From assembly GCA_021772615.1 (NCBI GenBank), contig JAJFLQ010000063.1:1-64000 (forward strand): a stretch of 64,000 nucleotides of DNA, read 5' to 3'. Below, piece after piece: positions 57,072 to 64,000 of the stretch; the stretch's first letter is position 1, and every line of letters begins with the position of its first letter. The position numbers were made by a program, and so were the translations under genes. This DNA comes from Verrucomicrobiota bacterium. GTDB lineage: Bacteria > Verrucomicrobiota > Lentisphaeria > JABSQK01 > JAJFLO01. The notes under the pieces were generated by a model. It searched no databases. It was not told the origin of the DNA and saw nothing but the letters and a program-made list of their open reading frames with translations.

Positions 57072-57707
57072 ATGACAGATAACAGATCGGCCGTTCTTTA
57101 CATCGACGACGAGGAGCAGGCACTGAAGTATTTCAGGCGCAGCTTCGAGAAGAAGTTTTCGGTTCTCACCGCGAACAGTGCGCAGGAAGGATTTGACCTT
57201 CTTGCGGAAAACGCCGACAACATTGGTGTCTTGATGACTGACCAACGTATGCCGGGCGAGGGCGGCTTATCCGTTCTTAGCCATGCGCTGGAAAAGCACC
57301 CGGAGATCACACGTATTCTGGTGACGGCGTATTCCGATCATTCTGTCGCAGTCGACGCGATCAACAAGGGAAAAATATTCGAGTACGTCGAAAAGCCCTG
57401 GGATATCAACAACCTTGTCAACGTGCTGGAGCAGGCGCTTGTGGTCCATGACATACAGAAACCGTGCTGGCAATCCAAGGGCGTCCACGACATCCTGCTG
57501 GATCTGGTTCACAAGAACAAACTTCCGGCATGGATGACCGAAATGTCCTTCAAGCAGGCAAAGCGCAAGTTGAATGACATCTTCGAAAAATGCTATCTGG
57601 CACAGGCGCTGGAGAATACGGATGGCAACGTGTCCAAGGCCGCGCAGATATCGGCGATCAACCGTCGTACGATACAGCGCATCAACAAGCGTCTGCAAAT
57701 CCGTTGA
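57072..57707 (+). CDS. Response regulator with Fis-type DNA-binding tail, no AAA+ domain
   Basis: 211 residues: receiver (LYIDDEEQALKYFRR, phospho-Asp57 in LMTDQRMPG, Lys in VEKPWDINN), a helical linker (about 120-165) and a Fis-like helix-turn-helix (QALENTDGNVSKAAQISAINRRTIQRI). No sigma54 AAA+ module lies between, so it would act as a simple DNA-binding regulator. It faces a PAS kinase gene 70 bp away, a likely partner. Confidence 0.87.
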   Translation: MTDNRSAVLYIDDEEQALKYFRRSFEKKFSVLTANSAQEGFDLLAENADNIGVLMTDQRMPGEGGLSVLSHALEKHPEITRILVTAYSDHSVAVDAINKGKIFEYVEKPWDINNLVNVLEQALVVHDIQKPCWQSKGVHDILLDLVHKNKLPAWMTEMSFKQAKRKLNDIFEKCYLAQALENTDGNVSKAAQISAINRRTIQRINKRLQIR

Positions 57708-57776
57708 GCCTCAAGACAGAGGTCGCCGGCAGCCCGTTTTGTGCGCGGGCCGGAATTCCAGCCTCGTGCTTTCCTG

Positions 57777-59885
57777 TTAAGCTGCGCTCGGAAGGAACAC
57801 GAAGAATTCAGAACCGCCGGCGACCTTGGTTTCCACATGAATCCAGCCGTGGTGGTTTTCGACACAACCGTAGGCCATCGCGAGGCCCATGCCGGTGCCT
57901 TTATTCTTTTTGGTGGTAAAGAACGGTTCGAAAATTCGCTCAAACGTCTGATCATCTATACCGCATCCATCGTCGCGGACCCGGATGACAATGTAGTTTC
58001 TACAGGTTTCGGAAGCATCATCCGGTTTTGAGTCAGTCGCACTGTGCCGCTTGATCTGATCGATGTAAATGCGTTCCGTCTTGGCGCCGTCATCGTCTTC
58101 ATCGAACACCTGTGATGACATCTCGGCTATCGTGTCAGTGCCCGACACCGTCGATCGTTCGGATTCCACCTGGCGTCTGTTATCGCCGGCACTCCATCCG
58201 GGCGTATATACTGTCGCCGGCTCGCTCCGCAAAATGATCGTTCCCTGGCCATCCGTCAGCGCTGCCCGCGCATTCAGTAAGAGATTGAGGAGCACTTGCT
58301 CCAATTGTGTGAAATCGCCTTCCACGGTCATGGGATCAGGATGCAGCGCGATCTTGAACGTAACGTCTTTCCCCAGCATCGGGCGAAAAAGGCCTTCCGT
58401 TTGCCGTATGAGATCGACGATATCGATTCGCACCACTTCGTATTTTCCGGCCCTTGCAAACCCCAGTAATTGCCCGGTCAATGTCGATGCGCGTTTTACA
58501 GCCGAGGTTATATTACTGCTCAACTCCCGGGCCTTGGTGTTGCCGGTGATCACGGTATCCAGTACATCGAGGCTGCCCTGAATGGCGTGCAGGAGATTGT
58601 TGAAATCATGAGCCACCCCGCCGGCAAGTTTGCCGACTGCCTCGATTCGCTGCGAATGCATGAGTTGTGTTTGCAGTGTTTCGCGGTCTTGCTCCAGCTG
58701 TTTTCGGTGCGTGATGTCGCGGGCGACAAGAAGCGCCGCTTGACTCTGGTGAATAGCGAGCGGCGTGATGGTAGTATCAAAAATGCCGCGGTCCCCATTC
58801 TTCGCCGCTATCAACCACTCGTTTCCGGTGATGCTCTGTTCGGAGTACGGCGAGTCGCCCGACGTGAGGGAAAAAACGTCGTCCCAGATTTCCGGCCAGC
58901 GACAGGGTTTGTCGTCGCCCGTCATGAGAATACCTTGGACATTCATCGCTGCCAGTTCGTCTATCGAGTATCGGAGGGTTTCGATCGCGCGCTTGTTGGC
59001 GTCGAGAATCATGCCGGATTCTGCTACAAGCAGGATTAGATCATTGCTGCTTTCGACAACCATTCGGTAGCGCCCCTCCCATTCGCGCACGTTTGCCTGC
59101 AGGCGTTTGGCATGCCCGTAGCTTCCCAGAAATGCCGTGAGGATATCAAGTGCATTGCGCGAGTCCAACGGCAAAGTTGTGGGCACATTCCGGATCCCCA
59201 GGTAGACGACCGTGAGAAAGCTTACCCATGTCATCGCGATCGCACGTGTCAGGTACGAGTGGCGCAAGGCCTCCCACCAGTCATCGGCCGGATAGTTGGT
59301 GACAAGCTCATAGAAGAATGCATCGAGCACCTCGGTAAAAATCAACGCGGCGAAAACCGACACGCTTAATCTGGCATTGCGATTACACAGCGACTGATAC
59401 ACGACCGGCAGTACCAGAAACACGACAAGAATGGACAATAGCGAAGCGAGGACGAAATTCCGTCCGGATTGAAAAATGGGCGCCAACAGGCTCTTGGGCA
59501 CCGACGGATCAAGGGTATATCCGGGGAAGTCGCACTGCCGCTCGGACAAAAAAGAAAAATATAGGAAAATCGCGACGAGCCCCATAATACCCAGGATCAT
59601 TCGCTGTGCCTCAAGGGTGCCGTCGACAATGTACGTTATGAGCAGGGCGGCCATCAGCGGTGTAAAGAATATCGTGGGGCCTATATTGATATCGAGGCCA
59701 GGGTAGGCGTCGGAGATATTCATGCCCGCTGCAGTTACGAATTGCGAGAATACCAGGATCCCACCGAGGGAGAGGTAGAACGAAATATTGCCGATGATCG
59801 GCTTCATGCTGTGCAGCAGCATGAGCGATACGATGATGAACGTGAGTTCGAGGAAAGCGAGGCCGTAGGCTTGCAGATATAACAT
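57777..59885 (-). CDS. Membrane PAS histidine kinase with VUT-like membrane domain
   Basis: 702 residues. Residues 1-230 hold about seven membrane helices; segments such as FFTPLMAALLITYIVDGTLEAQR and FTEVLDAFFYELVTNY recall the VUT/YhhQ transporter-like family, with modest confidence. A PAS follows (MVVESSNDLILLVAESGMILDAN), then HisKA (GKLAGGVAHDFNNLLHAIQG) and HATPase_c. HATPase_c has an unusual ~70-residue acidic insert between the N box (LLNLLLNARAALTDGQG) and the G1 box (RVRDDGCGID), and it ends FTTKKNKGTGMGLAMAYG. The VUT-like domain could bind a small cofactor-type ligand; that is inference. Convergent with the regulator at 57072. Confidence 0.85.
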   Translation of the reverse strand: MLYLQAYGLAFLELTFIIVSLMLLHSMKPIIGNISFYLSLGGILVFSQFVTAAGMNISDAYPGLDINIGPTIFFTPLMAALLITYIVDGTLEAQRMILGIMGLVAIFLYFSFLSERQCDFPGYTLDPSVPKSLLAPIFQSGRNFVLASLLSILVVFLVLPVVYQSLCNRNARLSVSVFAALIFTEVLDAFFYELVTNYPADDWWEALRHSYLTRAIAMTWVSFLTVVYLGIRNVPTTLPLDSRNALDILTAFLGSYGHAKRLQANVREWEGRYRMVVESSNDLILLVAESGMILDANKRAIETLRYSIDELAAMNVQGILMTGDDKPCRWPEIWDDVFSLTSGDSPYSEQSITGNEWLIAAKNGDRGIFDTTITPLAIHQSQAALLVARDITHRKQLEQDRETLQTQLMHSQRIEAVGKLAGGVAHDFNNLLHAIQGSLDVLDTVITGNTKARELSSNITSAVKRASTLTGQLLGFARAGKYEVVRIDIVDLIRQTEGLFRPMLGKDVTFKIALHPDPMTVEGDFTQLEQVLLNLLLNARAALTDGQGTIILRSEPATVYTPGWSAGDNRRQVESERSTVSGTDTIAEMSSQVFDEDDDGAKTERIYIDQIKRHSATDSKPDDASETCRNYIVIRVRDDGCGIDDQTFERIFEPFFTTKKNKGTGMGLAMAYGCVENHHGWIHVETKVAGGSEFFVFLPSAA

Positions 59886-60109
59886 GACTTCTCACCGGCT
59901 TGACGTCGATCCGGGAGTGGAACGACGTGGAAACACTGTTGCCCTGCATCGATCGACGGAGCGGCATATTCATATACCACCAAGAATTCATCTTTCAAGG
60001 CTATTCAACCGCAACGGCAAACGCTAATAAATCGGCTAACTACCAGTAAATCCGTGAATTCGGTATATGTTATAAGGTTCCAAAAACAGATCGAACACCT
60101 GATGTTGAA

Positions 60110-61030
60110 ATGAAAAACGCACTGATCCTGATACTCGTACTTGTCGTTATCATAATAGCATTCGCGAAGTTGAAGCACGACTACAGTACGTTCTATAAAT
60201 CGAAAACGAACCCATTGGGCAAGTTGACGATGATTGAGAACCATCTCCTCAGCGAAAGCTTCAGCAAGATCTCCGACCAACCCGGCTTCATACGTGAGTT
60301 TGGCATACCATGCCGGCTGATCACGTACGAGGATATCGAGACGCGCGGCTCTGTTTATGACCATGACCTCGTTGTGCTGCTCGTCGATGATGTTCTCAAG
60401 GTACGAGGGATTATCGGCGACTTTGTGCCACGAGTAACCATTGCTCCGGAGATCGGACCGACTGAGAAATTGATAACGCGATTCTGGAAGTTTATCGATA
60501 GAGAAGATCCCGCCGTCGAGATGAATCAGGCGGATCCACGCGAGTTGCTGCCGGAGGAGAGATTCGAGTACAAAGTGGCCAACCCGACGCTTGAGGCCCA
60601 ATGGCTGCGTTGGCGAGATCACGATCGCGTCTACATCTTGACAGGAATCAAGGAGAAAGAGGCGGAACTTAAACGGAACATAAACCATTACCTCTCGATG
60701 ATTTCAGAGAAGAAGCTGCTGGCTGCAGAATACGCTGACTTGCGAAGTAAACGGTCCACAATAGACAAACGCAACGAGTTGTGGAAGATAGAAAGAAGAC
60801 TCAAGCGCATATATGAGAAGGGCAAGCGATTGCGCAGCGAGATCAAAGAACTGGAAGCGGTTTATCCACGGGAGGTCGTGACCGCAATCGCCGGTGATCT
60901 GGACTTTCGTTCGATCGTGACGATGAAGTCGGGTGAGGATGAGGGGGGCAGTGAGGAGACAGCCAATTTCGGGCACAACGCCGAAGACGAGGTCTATTCG
61001 CCGCTCGATTCGTTTAAACACAGTAAATAG
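60110..61030 (+). CDS. Membrane-anchored coiled-coil protein of unknown function
   Basis: 306 residues. One N-terminal helix (NALILILVLVVIIIAFAKL), a mixed region with IREFGIPCRLITYEDIETRG and LVVLLVDDVLKVRGIIG, then a charged coiled coil at about 185-255 (KEAELKRNINHYLSM, KIERRLKRIYEKGKRLRSEI). The acidic tail is unstructured-looking. I do not recognise a family. Starts 224 bp after the divergent kinase gene and ends 24 bp before prmA, so it may share a transcript with it. Confidence 0.7.
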   Translation: MKNALILILVLVVIIIAFAKLKHDYSTFYKSKTNPLGKLTMIENHLLSESFSKISDQPGFIREFGIPCRLITYEDIETRGSVYDHDLVVLLVDDVLKVRGIIGDFVPRVTIAPEIGPTEKLITRFWKFIDREDPAVEMNQADPRELLPEERFEYKVANPTLEAQWLRWRDHDRVYILTGIKEKEAELKRNINHYLSMISEKKLLAAEYADLRSKRSTIDKRNELWKIERRLKRIYEKGKRLRSEIKELEAVYPREVVTAIAGDLDFRSIVTMKSGEDEGGSEETANFGHNAEDEVYSPLDSFKHSK

Positions 61031-61054
61031 AATCGCTCGGCGACTGTCGTTTTC

Positions 61055-61972
61055 ATGGTAGAATTACAATACGATATAGGTGACGAGCTGGTAGATGTGC
61101 TCGAACTGTACTTCGCCGAATTTGAACAGACTCCGTGGGTGATCCGGCAGAGTGTAGCGGAGTCACGTCTCTCGCTGATCGGCTATTTTTCAGATCGCGA
61201 ATCGGCGCAGCTGGAGTGGCGCAGCCTCATGCGGCACGTCCCGCGGCTTGATGGTGAAACGGCAATAACCCCGTTGGCGGACCAAGACTGGATGACGGCT
61301 TACAGAGCGCACGTCCAGCCATTCAGCATTGCCGGTTTCCATTGGGTGCCTCTCTGGTGCCGCGACAGTTGTGACGTGCCGGACGACGCACCAGTGATAT
61401 TTCTTGATCCAGGCATGGCTTTTGGCACCGGACAACACCCTACCACGCGACTGTGTATCGAAGCACTGTTCGAATGTCGCGACGCCTGGTCGTCGGCGTT
61501 GAACCGTAAGTGTGTGCTCGATGCAGGCTGTGGCTCCGGTATTCTTGCACTCACTGCCGCGCGTCTGGGATTTGGCCGGGTTACGGCGTGCGACCATGAC
61601 GATGTCGCAGTCGATGTGACACAACGCAATATTGCCGCGAACGCGCTGGAAGACGGGGTGCGTGCGGTGCGGATGTCTATGGCTCGCGCACTGGACAATC
61701 ACAGTTACGATCTTATCATGGCGAATATTCTCAGCAGCATATTGATGCAGCATTTAGAGCACATTGTGTCCGCGCTCAATGCCGGTGGTGTTGCGGTCCT
61801 CAGCGGAATGCTGGAGGCCGAGAAAGACGACGTCGTCGCCGAGCTGCGCGGCTCGCCCGGGGTGCGCCGATGCGGCTTGTCCCTCAATATTCGTCACCTT
61901 GGGGAGTGGTTCACAGTCGTCCTTCACATGCCGCGCGTGCTTGAGGCCGACTCGCGGGGCGTCGACTTGTGA
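61055..61972 (+). CDS. prmA: Ribosomal protein L11 methyltransferase PrmA
   Basis: 305 residues. N-terminal recognition domain (to about 110), then the characteristic DPGMAFGTGQHPTTRLCIEAL and SAM motif VLDAGCGSGILALTAARLG, followed by MANILSSILMQHL (NPP-like substrate motif region). It trimethylates residues of ribosomal protein L11. The stop overlaps the start of the next gene (TGATG). Confidence 0.93.
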   Translation: MVELQYDIGDELVDVLELYFAEFEQTPWVIRQSVAESRLSLIGYFSDRESAQLEWRSLMRHVPRLDGETAITPLADQDWMTAYRAHVQPFSIAGFHWVPLWCRDSCDVPDDAPVIFLDPGMAFGTGQHPTTRLCIEALFECRDAWSSALNRKCVLDAGCGSGILALTAARLGFGRVTACDHDDVAVDVTQRNIAANALEDGVRAVRMSMARALDNHSYDLIMANILSSILMQHLEHIVSALNAGGVAVLSGMLEAEKDDVVAELRGSPGVRRCGLSLNIRHLGEWFTVVLHMPRVLEADSRGVDL

Positions 61973-63018
61973 TGCAAGCGCTGCGCAAGTGGATTCTGCC
62001 ATTGTTGGTTGTAGCGTTGCTTATCATTTGGAGCACACAGCGCGGTCGCGACCTGGAGCCGGAGCCGCCGAAGTCGCGGTTGGAGGTGGAGACGCCGGAG
62101 CAGATGCAGCGCCTGGACCATCCACCCACCGCGCCAGTTGGATATCGCCATGCCAACGCAACGCTGCCGTCAGACCTGGAACGCATGTTTTCCGGCACGA
62201 CAGCGCTTTTGGCGATACCGCAACAACGCTTGATCCTATGGTCGAGAAACGATGACGAGTTGGTACCCATTGCTTCCATGACCAAAATGATGACTGCCCT
62301 GGTGGCACATTCCGTAATCACCGAAGATGCCGCCATGTCCCTGGGCACGCCGGTACGCGTGAGTGCGAAGGCAGCTGGCGTCGGCGGCAGTCAGGTCTGG
62401 CTGATGGCAAATCAGCCGTACATCGTCGAGGATCTCTTCCGCGCCATGCTTATCAAAAGCGCGAACGACGCTGCCCACGCTCTGGGCGAGGCGGCTGCGC
62501 CGGATAACGACATCCGAAAATTCGTACAGTTGATGAACCGTCGGGCAAGGAGGCTCGGCATGGTCCGTTCCCGCTTCTACAACGTCCACGGGCTCCCCGG
62601 AAACACCGCTGAAGAGGATAATGTGTCGACGTGTCGCGAAATACTTGCGCTGGCCGAGGCGGTGATGGCCAACGAAACCATCATGTCATGGTTGGGCACT
62701 GCCTCCGCGACATTCGAGCATCCTAACCGGAAGGTCATCGATATGCTCAATCACAACCGGTTGCTTCTCAGCTGTCCCGGCGTGAACGGTCTGAAGACTG
62801 GTTACATCCGCAGGTCCGGTTATTGTGTGACGGCGAGCTGCGAGCGCGGCGGCCGCACTGTCATCGCGATAGTGACCGGGTTCCCGCGGCGTAAGGAGCG
62901 TGACCGTTTCGTGAGCAATCTGTTGGCGTGGGCATTCACATATTCACTACAGGGAGCTGCGCCCTCCGAGGCGCCTGCCGGCGAGCAGGCCGATAGCGAC
63001 GTGAGGCACCAGTTTTAA
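61972..63018 (+). CDS. D-alanyl-D-alanine carboxypeptidase (PBP5/6-like, S11)
   Basis: 348 residues from the ATG in the TGATG overlap with prmA. A single N-terminal helix (about 7-20) anchors or exports it. The penicillin-binding motifs are all present: SxxK as Ser102-Met-Thr-Lys105, SxN in IKSANDAAHAL, and KTG in VNGLKTGYIRRSGYC. It trims the terminal D-Ala of peptidoglycan stem peptides. It lacks the long C-terminal amphipathic helix of E. coli PBP5. Confidence 0.92.
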   Translation: MQALRKWILPLLVVALLIIWSTQRGRDLEPEPPKSRLEVETPEQMQRLDHPPTAPVGYRHANATLPSDLERMFSGTTALLAIPQQRLILWSRNDDELVPIASMTKMMTALVAHSVITEDAAMSLGTPVRVSAKAAGVGGSQVWLMANQPYIVEDLFRAMLIKSANDAAHALGEAAAPDNDIRKFVQLMNRRARRLGMVRSRFYNVHGLPGNTAEEDNVSTCREILALAEAVMANETIMSWLGTASATFEHPNRKVIDMLNHNRLLLSCPGVNGLKTGYIRRSGYCVTASCERGGRTVIAIVTGFPRRKERDRFVSNLLAWAFTYSLQGAAPSEAPAGEQADSDVRHQF

Positions 63019-63093
63019 CCTGGCCACCGTGGGTTCGTGCGGTACGCATGCGCATCATCCGTTTGCGTTCCGAACCGTTCGTGAGCGACAGGG

Positions 63094-63483
63094 TTAGTTG
63101 TCCGCGCGGATCGTATCGATGCGTTTCGTGGCCTGCCCACGCCACTCGTGATCGGGGTACATGCTGATAAACGTCTGGTATCCGGCGACCGCAACATCTT
63201 TTTCTCCTGATTTCTCATAGCACAGCGCGATTTGATACAGCGCTTCGTCGACCCAAATTTCTTTGGGGAACGTTTGCAACGCCTTCTCCAGGATCATGCG
63301 GCCGGTCTTGTATCGCCAGAAACGCATGTTGATAACACCGGCCCGATAGGCCATTTTGGGTGCCCACGTTTTTCCCACATTCTCTTCGCGAAATGCTGTT
63401 TTGGCCAGTTGCGCAGTGATTTCGGGCATAAAAAAAACAGAACCCAGCGCCATCACCATGGCTGTGATCAGGAGTTTTTTCAT
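63094..63483 (-). CDS. Exported TPR protein
   Basis: 129 residues with a signal peptide (1-24, VMALGSVFFMPEITAQ). The mature part has two or three TPR-like hairpins (AGVINMRFWRYKTGRMILEKALQTFP, WVDEALYQIALCYEKSGEKDVAVAGYQTFISMYPDHEW). Such short periplasmic TPR proteins are partner-binding; the partner is unknown. The MBL-fold gene ends 33 bp upstream on the same strand. Confidence 0.8.
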   Translation of the reverse strand: MKKLLITAMVMALGSVFFMPEITAQLAKTAFREENVGKTWAPKMAYRAGVINMRFWRYKTGRMILEKALQTFPKEIWVDEALYQIALCYEKSGEKDVAVAGYQTFISMYPDHEWRGQATKRIDTIRADN

Positions 63484-63516
63484 TTGGCTGTACTATGTCG
63501 TGGAGGCGGCTCGATG

Positions 63517-64000
63517 TCAATTGGGAGGCAATGTCACGACGAGACCGTCGTAAGCGAGCTGCACATTATCCGGCAGTGTTGCATCAGTTTCCGCGTGCCG
63601 TCCCATCTGGTGGGTGATATGAGACAGATAAAACGATCGGCACCGCAGTTCACTGCTCAAGGCAAGCGCTTCGTCGAGATTCATGTGTGCCGGGTGCGTT
63701 TTTGGTAATTTCCACAATGCGGTCAGGACCGTCACGTCTGATCCGGTCACCGTGGTGACTGTTTCAGGAGGCAGCCGCTTGCAGTCTGTCAGGTAGGCTA
63801 TCCTGCCGGCATCACCGGTGATCACGTATCCTTTTACTTTCTCACCGCCATGATATATATTTACCGGTTCGACCGTGAGCCCAAAGAGCGGGAACATGGC
63901 GTCGGTCACAATGTTCAATTCGAATCGCGGCCGATTCAGAGCAGGGATCGGAGGATTCACGGTATACCCGAAACAATCCATGAATCTGTCAACCATAAAA
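63517..64000 (-). CDS. MBL-fold hydrolase, PhnP/RNase Z-like (5' partial)
   Basis: The frame runs off the window edge; about 160 C-terminal residues are visible. An internal Met at 63996 is probably not the start, because the N-terminal half of the fold with the HxHxDH zinc motif is missing. Visible landmarks: a second-half metal site in VNIYHGG, GYVITGDAGRIAYLTDCKRLP (Asp bridging the two metals), then HMNLDEALALSSEL and FYLSHITHQMGRHAETDATLP with the terminal His. It resembles phosphodiesterases of the PhnP group; the substrate is unknown. Confidence 0.8.
   Translation of the reverse strand, partial: FMVDRFMDCFGYTVNPPIPALNRPRFELNIVTDAMFPLFGLTVEPVNIYHGGEKVKGYVITGDAGRIAYLTDCKRLPPETVTTVTGSDVTVLTALWKLPKTHPAHMNLDEALALSSELRCRSFYLSHITHQMGRHAETDATLPDNVQLAYDGLVVTLPPN

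Overview
The window is a GC-rich bacterial chromosome segment with about 51 protein-coding genes, one tRNA, one decayed gene fragment and a few repeats. No phage, transposase, rRNA or CRISPR is visible. The best guess for the host is a Gram-negative member of the PVC superphylum (Kiritimatiellota, Lentisphaerota or Verrucomicrobiota type). The main reasons are a short-leader FSLIELL prepilin fused to a LamG-like domain, a dockerin-like C-terminus on a secreted matrixin, an outer-membrane TpsB transporter, and the number of hybrid histidine kinases. This is inference; no rRNA or marker-gene search was possible.

Layout. (1) 1-5.1 kb, plus strand: a secretion cluster with a DUF928-type protein carrying an 8-residue RGxxRGxx repeat array (its 5' end lies outside the window), a TpsB/FhaC transporter and a secreted TPR-CHAT caspase-like protease. 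(2) 5.5-8.1 kb, minus strand: a nitrile-hydratase-leader-peptide (NHLP) type RiPP precursor, a predicted HExxH metallopeptidase and a YceI protein. Palindromic repeats lie between the last two. (3) 8.3-18.1 kb, plus strand: one tightly overlapping operon with a phasin-like coiled coil, two circularly permuted ATP-grasp modules, two alpha-E modules, a transglutaminase-DUF2126 amidoligase and a second transglutaminase. This is a predicted peptide-ligation system with most modules in duplicate. (4) 18.2-22.1 kb, minus strand: three sugar-nucleotide genes for a UDP-diacetamido-uronic acid of the WbpB/D/E/I type. (5) 22.2-27.7 kb: a CPA2 antiporter, tRNA-Gly, a LamG pseudogene fragment, an ABC exporter and a universal stress protein.

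(6) 27.8-32.6 kb, minus strand: a hybrid histidine kinase behind an orphan glycine-betaine-type binding protein, then a GT39-like membrane glycosyltransferase. (7) 33.1-39.1 kb: an OmpR-type regulator, a matrixin-CARDB-dockerin protein, an SDR-DUF2867 protein with a small exported partner, a small unknown protein and a rhodanese. (8) 39.3-45.2 kb, minus strand: a three-gene phosphorelay with an NtrC-type sigma54 activator, a 1005-residue sensor kinase with a CxxCH haem motif, and a receiver-kinase hybrid that overlaps it by ATGA. (9) 45.4-49.1 kb: molybdopterin genes moaD and moaE, with convergent moaC and a MobB-like/MobA fusion, plus a CMD-family protein and a TauE-like transporter. (10) 49.3-64 kb: a Na/Pi cotransporter, the tail-specific protease Prc, small membrane proteins, the LamG prepilin, ThiL, a convergent response regulator/PAS kinase pair, a coiled-coil protein, PrmA, a D,D-carboxypeptidase, a TPR protein and the 3' part of an MBL-fold hydrolase.

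Family names come from motif and architecture recognition by eye. No database search was run, so boundaries and specificities are approximate. Many long open frames opposite the real genes are composition artefacts and are left out.
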